Shown: positions 7,333-16,876, counted from the stretch's first letter. The stretch: 64,000 nt of DNA from Mesorhizobium sp. 113-3-3 (GCF_016756495.1 NZ_AP023243.1:1550001-1614000); one strand, 5' to 3'. Notes: a model not told the origin generated them from the sequence alone. Made by a program: numbers and translations.

Positions 7333-8882
7333 TTACTCACATGTCCCACCACGCCGGTTTCCGTCAACTCCGCCAGCGCCAGTGACTGGTCGAGGTGCTC
7401 GGCTCGCCAGCCCAGCAGCCGCTCGGCGAATTCCAGACGAATGGACAGATGCGCGGGGCTGGTGGCGAGGTTGGTCAGTTCACCAGGGTCCGTCTCGACG
7501 TTGAAAAGCAAAGGTGGCAAGCCGCCGCCAAAATGCACGTATTTGAATTTGTTTGTGCGGATGACAGCCAGGTTGCACTGGCGCGAAGCGATGCCGAAAT
7601 GCGCCTCGGCCTCGCCGTCGGCGATAGAGCGGAAATCGAACTCCCAATGCGCGGCGTCGCGCCAGACGGCGGGGGTTCCGCCGCTCAGGAATGGTTTGAG
7701 CGACCATCCGTCGAGATGCGGTTCGGGGGCCTCGCCAAGCAGATCTATAAGCGTGGGCAGGATGTCCACCGCTTCGGTGAAACGATCCACCGTGCTGCCG
7801 GCAGCCTTGCCATGCCGCGGATCGCGGATGATCAACGGGATGTGGTAGCTGCCGTCGAAGTAGCCGCCCTTGCCCAACATGAAATGGTCGCCCATCATCT
7901 CGGCATGGTCCGAGGTGAGAACGATGATGGTGTCGTCCCACGCGCCTGAAAGCTTGAGCGCCTGCCATATCCGACCGAGTTGTGCGTCGACCTCCGAGAT
8001 CATGCCGTAATAAATCGCCCGGATGCGGCGGAAATCGTCCTCGCTCCAATCGTGCACCTTGCCCGTCGCGCCGGGGCGGAACTTCGCGCGTCTCTGCCGG
8101 CTGAGATCATAGGCGATATAGGGATGGCTCTGGGCTTCGGCTCGCCAGCTCTCGGCGCGATGAAAGACCGGGCCGTCAGCCGGATCGTACAGCGTGTTGT
8201 AGGGCTCCGGTACGATGAAGGGCGGGTGCGGGCTGATGAAGGAGAGATGCGCGAACCAGGGCATGGCCTGCTCCTGTTCGCCGAGCCAGCGGATGAACTC
8301 ACCGGCAAGGAAGGCCGCCGGCGTCTGGTCTTTCGAATAGATTGGCGGCGCCTCTGTCACTGCGTCTGCGGTGTCTTCATCGCCTACGGGGCGATGGATG
8401 TCCGGAGATCCGGCGCTGGCATCGATGCCTTGCTGCTTCAGCCAGGACAGCCACTGTTTCTGATGCTCCGGCAGCAATTGCCGCACCGTGAATCCGGGCA
8501 GCACGCCTTCATAGCTTTTCAGCCTTGGGTCGCGGGGCGTCAGCGGGCGCGGATCGAGCGACACGTCGGTGTAGCCGAACAGCGTCGGATCGTAGCCGAT
8601 GCTGCGCGCATGCTGCGCGATATTGCCGTGACGGGCGTCCAGCGGTGAGCCGTTGCGGCAGACGCGGTTGTTCATCTGGTAGAGACCGGTGTAGAGGCAC
8701 GCGCGGGCTGGAGAGCACGGCGCCGCACCGCCATAGTGCTGCCTGAACAGCACGCCCTCCGCAGCCAGCGCATCGGCGTTGGGCGTCTTCACCACCGGAT
8801 GGCCAGCAGACGACAGGCAGTCGCCGCGCCACTGGTCGCAGGTGATCAGGAGAACGTTCGGGCGTCTGGCTTTTCCTGTCAC
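7317..8882 (-). CDS. Sulfatase-superfamily hydrolase, phosphonate monoester hydrolase-like
   Basis: 521 residues. The N-terminus NVLLITCDQWRGDCLSSAGH carries metal-binding residues, and C56-S-P-A-R60 is the CxPxR signature where Cys is converted to formylglycine. Further motifs are TSDHAEMMGDH near 320 and a C-terminal KYVHFGG. Segment order and the phrase YQMNNRVCRNGSPLDARH resemble rhizobial phosphonate monoester hydrolases/phosphodiesterases more than true arylsulfatases, but substrate preference is promiscuous in this family. There is no signal peptide, so it is cytoplasmic. The last residues run into the inverted octamer copies. No maturase is visible in the window. Confidence 0.85.
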   Translation of the reverse strand: MTGKARRPNVLLITCDQWRGDCLSSAGHPVVKTPNADALAAEGVLFRQHYGGAAPCSPARACLYTGLYQMNNRVCRNGSPLDARHGNIAQHARSIGYDPTLFGYTDVSLDPRPLTPRDPRLKSYEGVLPGFTVRQLLPEHQKQWLSWLKQQGIDASAGSPDIHRPVGDEDTADAVTEAPPIYSKDQTPAAFLAGEFIRWLGEQEQAMPWFAHLSFISPHPPFIVPEPYNTLYDPADGPVFHRAESWRAEAQSHPYIAYDLSRQRRAKFRPGATGKVHDWSEDDFRRIRAIYYGMISEVDAQLGRIWQALKLSGAWDDTIIVLTSDHAEMMGDHFMLGKGGYFDGSYHIPLIIRDPRHGKAAGSTVDRFTEAVDILPTLIDLLGEAPEPHLDGWSLKPFLSGGTPAVWRDAAHWEFDFRSIADGEAEAHFGIASRQCNLAVIRTNKFKYVHFGGGLPPLLFNVETDPGELTNLATSPAHLSIRLEFAERLLGWRAEHLDQSLALAELTETGVVGHVSKATRE

Positions 8883-8968
8883 TCGCTGTACCTTTCGCTG
8901 GCTCGTCGAATGCCATTCATGGAACCGATTTCCAGCAAGGGCGCAAGACCACCCCTGTTAGTCGATTG

Positions 8969-9019
8969 GTGAACAAAATTCTTTCCATCGTTCACTTTTA
9001 CAGCACAGTCCATTCTGTG
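8969..9019. promoter_or_regulatory. Possible operator region upstream of the dioxygenase gene
   Basis: Two inverted repeats lie in the divergent intergenic region: GTGAAC (8969-8974) with GTTCAC (8990-8995), and CACAG (9004-9008) with CTGTG (9015-9019). They could bind a MarR- or LysR-type regulator, but no such gene is adjacent. Confidence 0.35.
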
Positions 9020-9096
9020 TTTGGCGCCTTTGCCGCAAGCGGTCGTGTCCTCATATTGGCGTGGACAGCACAAACAACAAGGGAAGGAGCGAGACA

Positions 9097-10029
9097 ATGC
9101 TCGACCAGATCAAGGGCCTGCATCACGTCACCTCGATGGCCAGGGATGCCCGCCAGAACAATGACTTCTTCACCCACAAGCTCGGCCTGCGTCGGGTCAA
9201 GAAGACCGTCAATTTCGACGCGCCCGACGTCTACCACCTCTATTATGGCGACGAGGCCGGCACCCCCGGTTCGGTGATGACCTATTTTCCGTTTCCCAAC
9301 ATCGGCAAGGGCCGTCCCGGGGTCGGCGAAGTCGGCACCACGGTCTACTCCGTGCCGGAAGGCACGCTCGCCTATTGGGAAAAGCGCTTTGCTGACGAAG
9401 GCGTGAGCGGCGTTTCCCGCGAGGAGAGTTTCGGTGAGAAGCGGCTCAGGTTTGCCGGCCCCGATGGCGACGGTTTCGCGCTTGTCGAGGACAAGGCCGA
9501 CGGCAGGGCGCCGTGGGCCAAAGGCGGCATTCCGACCGACGAGGCGATCCGCGGCTTTCACTCGGTTTCGCTCAGGCTGAAGGATGGCGGCGCCACCGAG
9601 GAACTGTTGAAATTCATGGGCTACGAGGAAGTCGACAAGTCAGGCAATGTCAGGCGGCTCGCCGTGAAGAACGGCAATGGCGCCGATGTCGTCGATATCG
9701 AATCGCTGCCGACCACGGCCTTCGCCGATCTCGGCGCCGGTTCCGTCCACCATGTCGCCTTCGCCGTCGAGAACCGAGCCAAGCAGCTCGAAGTGCGCAA
9801 GGCGTTGATGGACACGGGCTATGGGGTGACGCCGGTGATCGACCGTGACTACTTCTGGGCGATCTATTTCCGCACGCCGGGCGGCGTGCTGTTCGAAGTC
9901 GCCACCAACGAGCCGGGCTTCGACAGGGATGAGGACACCGCGCATCTGGGCGAAGCGCTGAAGCTGCCGACGCAGCACCAGCATTTGCGGCCCTATCTCG
10001 AACAGCATCTGCAGAAGCTGGAAGGCTGA
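9097..10029 (+). CDS. Ring-cleaving dioxygenase, VOC/glyoxalase fold (MhqA/MhqO-like)
   Basis: 310 residues with two tandem VOC modules (about 5-140 and 150-290). Probable metal ligands are a His in LHHVTSM (9-10), a His in VHHVAF (near 220) and a Glu in GVLFEVATN (near 270). This is the pattern of extradiol hydroquinone dioxygenases and the MhqA/MhqO proteins that detoxify quinones. The start at 9097 is preferred because AAGGAGCG lies just upstream; an in-frame ATG at 9061 lacks one. The next gene follows after 4 nt and encodes an MhqD-like esterase, the usual partner. The natural substrate is inferred only. Confidence 0.87.
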   Translation: MLDQIKGLHHVTSMARDARQNNDFFTHKLGLRRVKKTVNFDAPDVYHLYYGDEAGTPGSVMTYFPFPNIGKGRPGVGEVGTTVYSVPEGTLAYWEKRFADEGVSGVSREESFGEKRLRFAGPDGDGFALVEDKADGRAPWAKGGIPTDEAIRGFHSVSLRLKDGGATEELLKFMGYEEVDKSGNVRRLAVKNGNGADVVDIESLPTTAFADLGAGSVHHVAFAVENRAKQLEVRKALMDTGYGVTPVIDRDYFWAIYFRTPGGVLFEVATNEPGFDRDEDTAHLGEALKLPTQHQHLRPYLEQHLQKLEG

Positions 10030-10033
10030 GGTC

Positions 10034-10645
10034 ATGAGCAAGGACGCTTACATCCACAAGGTGCTGCCCGGTTCGCCGGGCGGCCCCATGCTTTTCGTCT
10101 TTCACGGCACCGGCGGCGACGAGAGCCAGCTTCTCTCGCCGGGACGCGATCTCGTGCCCCAGGCCACCATCATCTCGCCGCGCGGCGATGTGTCCGAGTA
10201 TGGCGCTGCACGCTTCTTTCGTCGCACCGGCGAGGGCGTCTACGACATGGACGACCTGGCGCGGGGGACGAGCAAGATGGCTGAATTCGTCAAGGCACAT
10301 GTCGAGGCGGCGAAACCCTCGGCGGTGCTTGGCCTCGGCTATTCAAACGGCGCCAACATACTGGCGTCCGTGGTGTTCGCCGAGCCCGCGCTGTTCGACG
10401 CCACGGTGCTGATGCATCCGCTGATCCCGTTCGAGCCTGAGGTGAAGGGCAGCCTCGCCGGCCGTCACATGTTGCTGACCGCCGGCAAGCGCGATCCGAT
10501 CTGCCCGCCGAACCTGACGACGCGGCTCGAGGCCTATTTGCGTGCCGACGGCGCCGATGTCACAGTGGAATGGCACGAAGGCGGGCACGAGGTGCGGCCA
10601 AATGAAATCGAAGCGGCCCGGCGGCTTTTCGCCAGGGTCGCCTAG
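10034..10645 (+). CDS. Alpha/beta hydrolase, carboxylesterase (MhqD-like)
   Basis: 203 residues of the small phospholipase/carboxylesterase fold. The nucleophile is S104 in GLGYSNGAN, the acid D154 in GKRDPICPP and the base H185 in EGGHEV; FHGTGGDE near 23-30 forms the oxyanion turn. It directly follows the dioxygenase gene with a 4-nt gap, as in Bacillus mhqOD-type operons for quinone or aromatic detoxification. It is probably cytoplasmic. Confidence 0.87.
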   Translation: MSKDAYIHKVLPGSPGGPMLFVFHGTGGDESQLLSPGRDLVPQATIISPRGDVSEYGAARFFRRTGEGVYDMDDLARGTSKMAEFVKAHVEAAKPSAVLGLGYSNGANILASVVFAEPALFDATVLMHPLIPFEPEVKGSLAGRHMLLTAGKRDPICPPNLTTRLEAYLRADGADVTVEWHEGGHEVRPNEIEAARRLFARVA

Positions 10646-10656
10646 GGAGTTTAGAC

Positions 10657-10956
10657 ATGCCTGACCAACTGCCTGAAATCGAACTGGAAGACCGCGGCTC
10701 CAAGGGTCGCTACGTGCTGCGTGGACCCGGCGGCGCCGAGGCCGAGATGACCTTCACCAAGATCGGCGAACACCAGATCATCATCGACCACACCGAAGTG
10801 CCGGACGCGTTTCGCGGCCAGGGCGCCGGGCTTCGGCTCGTCACCCGCGCCGTCGAGGATGCGCGCGCGGCGGGCAAGAAGATCATCCCGCTTTGCCCGT
10901 TCGCCAACGCCCAGTTCCGCCGCCACGCGGAATGGGCAGACGTGCTGAAGCACTAG
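10657..10956 (+). CDS. Small GNAT-like N-acetyltransferase (YjdJ type)
   Basis: 99 residues matching the compact GCN5-related family: IIDHTEVPDAFRGQGAGLRL carries the acetyl-CoA pyrophosphate loop (RGQGAG), and the C-terminus ends in IIPLCPFANAQFRRHAEW, typical of YjdJ/Gtl proteins. It lies 11 nt after the esterase and is probably in the same operon. The acceptor substrate is unknown. Confidence 0.87.
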   Translation: MPDQLPEIELEDRGSKGRYVLRGPGGAEAEMTFTKIGEHQIIIDHTEVPDAFRGQGAGLRLVTRAVEDARAAGKKIIPLCPFANAQFRRHAEWADVLKH

Positions 10957-10983
10957 GAGGCGCAGGCGCGTCCTCGATAGGCT

Positions 10984-11016
10984 GCAGCGGGGGGATAAAG
11001 GGGCAGTCCCCGCTGC
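10984..11016. terminator. Hairpin after the dioxygenase operon
   Basis: GCAGCGGGG (10984-10992) pairs exactly with CCCCGCTGC (11008-11016) across a 15-nt loop. There is no T-run, so it may be a processing or stabilising hairpin rather than a classic terminator. Confidence 0.4.
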
Positions 11017-11103
11017 CGGTTGGCTTTGTCATTTGCCGCGACCAGATATCTTGCCTAGATATGATGTCTCGCCGCGCCGACAAACGAACCGAATGATCCC
11101 CCG

Positions 11104-12162
11104 ATGACCGAAACCGACCTCGTCCCCGTCTTCGACGGCCACAACGATACGCTGCTCAGGCTGTATCAGTCGAAGGACAGGGACGTCGAAAAGCTGTTCG
11201 TCGAAGGCAAGTCGGGCGGCCATATCGATCTGCCGCGCGCCAAGGCGGGCGGCTTTGCCGGCGGCATGTTCGCGATCTTTCCGCCGCCGGTCGAGAAAGC
11301 CAGGCGCAGCGCCGTGCCCCTGGCGCCGAGCGACAGCGAGCCGCTGCCGCCGGAGGTGCCGCGCGCCGATGCGCTCAACTCGACGATCGCGATGGCCTCG
11401 ATCCTGTTCCGGTTGGAGCGGGCCGGGGCTCTGGCCGTCTGCCGCACCGCCGGCGATGTGCGAAACGCTATGGCCAAAGGCACGATCGCCGCGGTGTTCC
11501 ACATCGAGGGCGTCGAGGCGATCGATCCCGAACTGACCATGCTCGACGTGTTGCATGCCGCCGGCCTGCGCTCGCTCGGCATTGTCTGGAGCCGGCCAAA
11601 TGCCTTCGGCCACGGCGTGCCGTTCCGCTTTCCGTCCTCCCCGGATACCGGCCCGGGGCTGACCGATGCCGGCAAGGCGCTGGTCAAGGCCTGCAACGAG
11701 CTGAAGATCATGATCGACCTCTCGCATCTCAACGAGAAGGGTTTTCGCGACGTCGCCGGTCTCAGCGACGCGCCGCTGGTCGCCACCCACTCCAACGTGC
11801 ATGCGCTCTGCACCCATTCGCGCAATCTCACCGACTGGCAGCTCGGCGCCATACGCGAGTCCGGCGGCATGGTCGGGCTCAACTTCGCCACCGGCTTCCT
11901 GCGCGAGGACGGCCGCATGAATGCCGACACCAGCCTCGACATCATGGTGCGTCATGTCGATTCCCTGCTGCAGGCGCTGGGTGAGGACGGCGTCGGCCTC
12001 GGCTCCGATTTCGACGGCGCCATGATCCCGGCCGTCATCGGCGACGTCGCCGGCCTGCCGAAGCTGATCGATGCCTTGGCCGCGCGTGGCTTCGGCCGTG
12101 CCCTGATCGAGAAGATCGCTTACCGCAACTGGCTGAGCATGCTCGAGCGCACGATAGGCTGA
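11104..12162 (+). CDS. Membrane-dipeptidase family (M19) zinc peptidase
   Basis: 352 residues. Zinc-site motifs of renal-dipeptidase-type enzymes are present: H13-x-D15 in DGHNDTLLR, the bridging Glu in FHIEGVEAIDPE (near 138), His residues in IDLSHLNEKG and ATHSNVHAL, and the C-terminal GSDFDG. Members hydrolyse dipeptides, often with D-residues. There is no signal peptide, so it is probably cytoplasmic. It ends 3 nt from the convergent gene at 12166 and may be a single-gene unit. Confidence 0.88.
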   Translation: MTETDLVPVFDGHNDTLLRLYQSKDRDVEKLFVEGKSGGHIDLPRAKAGGFAGGMFAIFPPPVEKARRSAVPLAPSDSEPLPPEVPRADALNSTIAMASILFRLERAGALAVCRTAGDVRNAMAKGTIAAVFHIEGVEAIDPELTMLDVLHAAGLRSLGIVWSRPNAFGHGVPFRFPSSPDTGPGLTDAGKALVKACNELKIMIDLSHLNEKGFRDVAGLSDAPLVATHSNVHALCTHSRNLTDWQLGAIRESGGMVGLNFATGFLREDGRMNADTSLDIMVRHVDSLLQALGEDGVGLGSDFDGAMIPAVIGDVAGLPKLIDALAARGFGRALIEKIAYRNWLSMLERTIG

Positions 12163-12165
12163 AGG

Positions 12166-12414
12166 CTACCGATCGAAGTCCATGCGCTTCAGCCAATCCT
12201 TGCCGACGCCGCGATCCCTGATGATCGGCAGCGGGTTCTCGGAATCCAGCCGCGCGCAGATGCGGTAGACTTCGAGTGTCTCGGCGCTCATCTCGCCGCG
12301 CTTGTAGAAGAACATGGCGGCGGCATAGCGGGTGCGTCCGGACCATTTTTCGCCGAGCGGCGTGTTGACCAACTCCCACTGCTCTGCGGCCTCCAGCTCT
12401 GCGTCGTCGGCCAT
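12166..12414 (-). CDS. Hypothetical 82-aa protein, last gene of the GcvT/oxidoreductase operon
   Basis: 82 residues, acidic at the start (MADDAELEAAEQWELVNTP), then WSGRTRYAAAMFFYKRGEMS and ending in WLKRMDFDR. It is soluble and I do not recognise a domain. The start at 12414 lies 3 nt after the stop of the GcvT-like gene, so the two are translationally coupled. Reading further upstream would overlap that gene. Its position suggests a small subunit or accessory factor of the pathway; this is inference. Confidence 0.75.
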   Translation of the reverse strand: MADDAELEAAEQWELVNTPLGEKWSGRTRYAAAMFFYKRGEMSAETLEVYRICARLDSENPLPIIRDRGVGKDWLKRMDFDR

Positions 12415-12416
12415 GG

Positions 12417-13676
12417 TCAGAAATCCGCCGGCGGATTGGCGGTGCGGCGATCGAGCTTGATGAAGGGCCGCGCCACCACCTTGGCCCGTTTCATCAGCTT
12501 CTGATATTGCAGCTCGCGCATGGCGTAGATCTCGACCCACAGGTCTTCCACGACGGTATCACCATAGGGCCGCGCCAGCGAAGCGATGGCGATGTTGCGC
12601 TTGGCCATTGGGGACCACATGGCGGCGCTGACCAGGCCGACCTCCTGATGCTTCTTGTGATAGACGATGGCGTGTTCGGCCGGGATGTTGCCTTCGATCT
12701 CCAACCCGACCAGCACGTGGCGCAGCCTGCGCTTGGCGCGGGCCTCGAGGATGGCGCGGCGGCCGTTGAAATGGCCCTTTTCCGGATCGATCATGAAGCC
12801 GAGGCCGATCTCGTCAGGCCTGCGCAAGCGGTCGGCGCGGATGGCGTGCTCGGCGGTCGTGAAATCGGCATTGGCAACGATCAGCCCGGCCTCCAGCCGC
12901 GCGCGGTTGAGCGCGGTGTAGCCGATGGCCCGGATGCCGCGCAGTTCGCCGGCCGCCATCAACCGGTCCCACAGGCTCAGCGCCTTGTCGGCCGGCATGA
13001 ACAGTTCGTAGCCGAGATCGCCGGTGAAACCGGTGCGCGAGATGGTGACGGTTGCGCCGTCATGCGGGAAATCGGCAAGGTCGAAAACCTTGAGCTTCTC
13101 GACGCCGGCAAAGCCCGCATCGCGCAGCACGGCAAAGGAGGTCGGCCCTTGCAGTGCCAGCCCAGCGATAGCCTCGGTCTCTTCCTCGACAGTCACGTCG
13201 AATCCGATTGCGCTGTCGAGCAGCCAAGGCAGATGGCGCTCCTGCGAACAGAGACGAAAGCGTGTCGGCGAGAGGCGAAACAGTGTGCCGTCGTCGAGGA
13301 CAAAACCTTCGTCGTCGCACCACGCCGTATAGTGGACGCGGCCGGGTTTGAGTTTGGTGACGTCGCGCAAGGTGACGCGATCGAGGAAGGCTTCGGCTTC
13401 CGGCCCTTCTATCCGGTATTTGGTCATCGGTGAGATGTCGAACAAAGCCGCCTGGCTGCGAATGGCGAAATATTCCAGCTCCTCGTCCCACAGCGAATGC
13501 GGCGCGCGGTAGCCGGCCCAATTGTACCAGTCCTGGGTCTTTGCCAGCGCGTCCAGGCGCGGCTGGAATGGCGTGCCGAGGCGCAGCGTGCGGAAATGGG
13601 ATTGCGCGGCGATGCGGGCGGAAACGGCCGCGTCTTCTGTCTTCGCAGCGGGCTTCTTCCTGGTTGCCTGGGCCAT
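12417..13676 (-). CDS. GcvT/DmdA-family tetrahydrofolate-dependent aminomethyltransferase-like protein
   Basis: 419 residues. The folate-binding GcvT domain spans about 50-330, with the expected segment HYTAWCDDEGFVLDDGTLFR (the DD pair is the catalytic region of T-protein) and YELFMPADKALSLWDRL. The C-terminal barrel covers about 330-405. There is no dehydrogenase domain, unlike dimethylglycine or sarcosine dehydrogenases, so size fits T-protein or the DMSP demethylase DmdA. It probably moves a methyl or methylene group to tetrahydrofolate. It sits in an operon with two flavin oxidoreductases, which could supply the imine-forming step. The N-terminal 30 residues are Lys/Ala-rich and weakly conserved. 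Confidence 0.83.
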   Translation of the reverse strand: MAQATRKKPAAKTEDAAVSARIAAQSHFRTLRLGTPFQPRLDALAKTQDWYNWAGYRAPHSLWDEELEYFAIRSQAALFDISPMTKYRIEGPEAEAFLDRVTLRDVTKLKPGRVHYTAWCDDEGFVLDDGTLFRLSPTRFRLCSQERHLPWLLDSAIGFDVTVEEETEAIAGLALQGPTSFAVLRDAGFAGVEKLKVFDLADFPHDGATVTISRTGFTGDLGYELFMPADKALSLWDRLMAAGELRGIRAIGYTALNRARLEAGLIVANADFTTAEHAIRADRLRRPDEIGLGFMIDPEKGHFNGRRAILEARAKRRLRHVLVGLEIEGNIPAEHAIVYHKKHQEVGLVSAAMWSPMAKRNIAIASLARPYGDTVVEDLWVEIYAMRELQYQKLMKRAKVVARPFIKLDRRTANPPADF

Positions 13677-13679
13677 GGC

Positions 13680-15245
13680 CTATCCCTTCATCGCAATGAT
13701 GCGTCGCGCGGCGTTGAGGCCGGGAGCGCCGGAGACACCGCCGCCGGGGTGCGAGCCGGCGCCGGCCAGGAACAGCCCTTCGAGCGGCGTATCGTAGCCC
13801 GACCAGCCTGAAATGGGCCGCGAGACCAGCATCTGGTCGGCCTGCAATTCGCCATGGTGCCAGTGGCCGCCGGGCATGCCGTAGCGCGCCTCGATATCGG
13901 CCGGCGTCAGAAGCTCGGCATGGACGACACTCTTGCCGACGCCGGGCGCGTAGGTCTCGAGCTGCGCCATGACGACCTCGAGGAATTTCGGCTTGCCGGT
14001 AGCCCAGCCTTCCCTGAGCGCGTAGGGCGCGTATTGCACCACCGCCGACAGAACGCAGGCGCCATCAGGCGCGAGCGATGGATCGGCGAGGCTGGGCAGG
14101 GTGATTTCCATCACCGGTTCGGGTGAGAATTCGCCATACTTGCATGGGTTGAAGGCACGCTCGACATGATCGGGCGAGGGCGCGATGACCAGCCGTCCCT
14201 TGTGAGCGGCGGCATCGGCGCCAGTGAACTGCGGCGGCCGGTCGAGCGCCAGATGAAGCTTGGCGGCGTCGCCTTTCATGCGGATGTTTTTCACCTTGCG
14301 GAGGAAGCCGGTGTCGATTTCGCGTGGCCCGACAAGGTCGAGGAAGGTGGTCGCCGGATTGATGGCCGAGACAATTGTCCTGGCGCGCAGATCCTCGCCC
14401 GTGTCGAGCGCGACGCCGATGGCGCGGCCTTTCTCGACGATGATTTTGGCTGCGGCAGCCGATGTGCGGATGGTGACGCCGGTCTTTTCCGCCGAGGCGC
14501 GGATGGCGGCGATGACGGCGCCCATGCCGCCTCGCGGCAGGACCTGAGCACCGGCCGCTCCGCCGGTCTCGCCGGCGAGGCGATAGTAAAGGCCGAGCAA
14601 CGAGGTCGGCGAGCGCGGGCCGAGATGACTGCCGAGCGTCGCGTCGAAGGCGAGCAGGCCTTTCAGCCTGTCATCCCTGAGCTGTTCGTCGAGCAGGTCG
14701 GCGACGTTCATCAAGAGCACGCGCAGGAAGTCGCGCATGTCCTCCTTGCCGAGCTTCTTCAGCGCCAGCGCGGTCTGGCCGAGCGAAGCGGTCTCCAGCA
14801 GCGACATGCCGGCGAGATCGGGTGGGCGGCGCGAAAGGAAGGGTTTCAGGATGCCGGCATAGCGCAGCAGCTGCGCACGCAGTTCCTTCCAGGCCGACTG
14901 TTCCGAACTGCTGGCGCCGGTCAGAACCTCGCCATAGGCGCCATGCAGCATCAGCGCCGGACCGTCCTTCGACAGCGCCACCGACGGCAGGAAGTCGGCG
15001 CGGGTAAATTGCAGCCCATGCTTCTCCAACTCCAGCGTCTTCACCACATCGGGATGCAGGCGGTTCAACAGATGAGCGACCGACGAGGCGCGAAAGCCCG
15101 GGGCGAATTCCTCGGTGCGCGCCGCGCCGCCGACTTCGTTGCCTGCTTCCAGCACCAGCACCTTGCGGCCGGCTTTGGCCAGCGTGGCGGCGGCGACGAG
15201 GCCGTTGTGGCCACCGCCGATGACGATCGCATCAAATGACGTCAT
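13680..15245 (-). CDS. CrtI/PYROXD2-like FAD-dependent oxidoreductase (second copy)
   Basis: 521 residues with an N-terminal Rossmann motif ([20 protein letters not shown], then E of VLVLEAGNEVGGAART for the FAD ribose) and a C-terminal GAGSHPGGGVSGAPGLNAAR closing the FAD site. This is the phytoene-desaturase-like family that includes PYROXD2; bacterial members are not carotenoid enzymes unless near crt genes, and none are present. It overlaps the upstream paralogue by 14 nt and is followed by the GcvT-like gene after 3 nt. It probably forms a heteromer with its paralogue or acts on a consecutive step. Substrate unknown. Confidence 0.83.
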   Translation of the reverse strand: MTSFDAIVIGGGHNGLVAAATLAKAGRKVLVLEAGNEVGGAARTEEFAPGFRASSVAHLLNRLHPDVVKTLELEKHGLQFTRADFLPSVALSKDGPALMLHGAYGEVLTGASSSEQSAWKELRAQLLRYAGILKPFLSRRPPDLAGMSLLETASLGQTALALKKLGKEDMRDFLRVLLMNVADLLDEQLRDDRLKGLLAFDATLGSHLGPRSPTSLLGLYYRLAGETGGAAGAQVLPRGGMGAVIAAIRASAEKTGVTIRTSAAAAKIIVEKGRAIGVALDTGEDLRARTIVSAINPATTFLDLVGPREIDTGFLRKVKNIRMKGDAAKLHLALDRPPQFTGADAAAHKGRLVIAPSPDHVERAFNPCKYGEFSPEPVMEITLPSLADPSLAPDGACVLSAVVQYAPYALREGWATGKPKFLEVVMAQLETYAPGVGKSVVHAELLTPADIEARYGMPGGHWHHGELQADQMLVSRPISGWSGYDTPLEGLFLAGAGSHPGGGVSGAPGLNAARRIIAMKG

Positions 15246-16851
15246 GGGCCGGGCTCATATGCGAGGTGGATTTGGCGAGATCGCGCAGGATTTCGGCGGC
15301 GGCATTGCGGCCGGGCGCGCCCATGACGCCGCCGCCGGGGTGGGTCGAGGAGCCGCACATATAAAGCCCGCCGACCGGCGAGCGGTATTGCGCGTAGCCC
15401 GGCACCGGCCGGTTGAACAGAAGCTGGTCGAAGGTGAGTTCGCCCTGAAAGATATTGCCTTCGGTGAGCCCGACCTCTGCCTCGATCTCGCGCGGCGTGC
15501 GCACCTCCATATGGACGATGCGATCGCGGAAGCCGGGCGAGTATTCTGATATCTGCGCAACCACGCTTTCGGCGAAGCCGTCGCGATCGGCGTCGGTCCA
15601 GTCGCGGCCGTTCACCTTGGGTGGCGCGTATTGCACGAAGCAGCTCATGAAGTGCTTGCCCGGCGGCGCCATGGTCGGATCGAGCGTCGTCGGGATGACC
15701 ATGTCGAGGAAAGGATCGGCCGACCAGCGCCCGGCCTTCCAGTCGTCATAGGCGCGCTCCATGCGCTCCACCGAATCGGTGAAATGCATGTCGCCGCGAT
15801 AGACCGGCGAGTCCTTCGGCAGTGCGGGGAATTCCGGCAGCGAATCGAGCGCGATGTTGACCTTGCCGGAGGAGCCGCGGATCTTGAAGTTCTTGACCCG
15901 GCGCAGGAAAATGTCGGGCAGTTCCTTTTCCTCGACCAGCTTCAGGAAGGTGCGTTTCACATCGGCATTGGAGACGACGAGCTTGCCGTAGACTTCCTCG
16001 CCGCCGGCCAGCACCACGCCCTTGGCCTTGCCTCTGGCAACCAGCACATGGTCGACCTCGGCGCCGGTGCGGATGGTGCCGCCCGAAGCCTTGAACGACG
16101 CGGCCAGCGCCTTGGTGACCGCGCCCATGCCGCCGCGCGCATAGCCCCAGGCGCCGACCGAGCCGTCGACCTCGCCCATATAGTGGTGCAAGAGCACATA
16201 GGCCGTGCCGGGCGACATCGGCCCGAGCGCGGTGCCGATGATGCCGGACAAAGCGAAGTTCGCCTTGATGACATCGGTCTCGAAATATTCGTCGAGGAAG
16301 TCCGAGATCGACATGGTCCAGAAGCGCAGTGTCAGCGCCATTTCTTCGGCCGACAGGCCGGCGAATTTCTTGCCGAGATAGAGCAGCTCACCGATATCGC
16401 GCGGCTTGAGACTGGTCGGGTCGGGCGCAGTGCGCATCAGCAGCGGCTGGATGAAGCGGCACTGTCGCGTCACGTCGCGGGCGTAGCGGTCATAGGCCTC
16501 GGCGTCGCGCCTGGAGAAGCGGGCGAATTCGCGGCGGTGCGCGTCATGGTCGCGGTAGTTGGCGAGATAGTCGCCATCCCTGGTGAACACCGCGCCGCCC
16601 TCATAGGAAATGACCTGCAGGCCGAAGCGCGGCAGTTCGAGGTCGCGCATGATTTCGGGGCGAAACAGCGAGCAGACATAGGAGCAGTTGGAATAGAGGA
16701 AGCCCGGCGTCAGCTCGCGGCTGGTGGCCGCGCCGCCGACCCATTCGTTCTTCTCCACCACCAGCACGTCGAGCCCGGCGCGCTGCAGATAGCAGGCATT
16801 GACCAGGCCGTTGTGGCCGCCGCCGATGATGATCGCGTCCCATGCCTTCAT
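15232..16851 (-). CDS. CrtI/PYROXD2-like FAD-dependent oxidoreductase (first copy)
   Basis: 539 residues from the ATG at 16851, which places the FAD motif [20 protein letters not shown] at the very N-terminus as in the family; a longer in-frame extension upstream is GC-atypical, crosses the palindromic repeat and operator, and is rejected. The C-terminal signature [19 protein letters not shown] matches the paralogue downstream. It is the first gene of a four-gene leftward operon (two oxidoreductases, GcvT-like protein, 82-aa protein), divergent from the methyltransferase gene across a 253-nt region with a TTGAA-N6-TTCAA-like site. Confidence 0.83.
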   Translation of the reverse strand: MKAWDAIIIGGGHNGLVNACYLQRAGLDVLVVEKNEWVGGAATSRELTPGFLYSNCSYVCSLFRPEIMRDLELPRFGLQVISYEGGAVFTRDGDYLANYRDHDAHRREFARFSRRDAEAYDRYARDVTRQCRFIQPLLMRTAPDPTSLKPRDIGELLYLGKKFAGLSAEEMALTLRFWTMSISDFLDEYFETDVIKANFALSGIIGTALGPMSPGTAYVLLHHYMGEVDGSVGAWGYARGGMGAVTKALAASFKASGGTIRTGAEVDHVLVARGKAKGVVLAGGEEVYGKLVVSNADVKRTFLKLVEEKELPDIFLRRVKNFKIRGSSGKVNIALDSLPEFPALPKDSPVYRGDMHFTDSVERMERAYDDWKAGRWSADPFLDMVIPTTLDPTMAPPGKHFMSCFVQYAPPKVNGRDWTDADRDGFAESVVAQISEYSPGFRDRIVHMEVRTPREIEAEVGLTEGNIFQGELTFDQLLFNRPVPGYAQYRSPVGGLYMCGSSTHPGGGVMGAPGRNAAAEILRDLAKSTSHMSPAHDVI

Positions 16852-16876
16852 TGTGGCCCAGTCTCTTTGTTTCCGC

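Noticed and set aside
13680..16851. Carotenoid biosynthesis genes, suggested by phytoene-desaturase similarity.
   Set aside because: No crtB, crtE or crtY genes nearby; the two proteins fit the broader PYROXD2-like family and are in an amine-type catabolic regulon.
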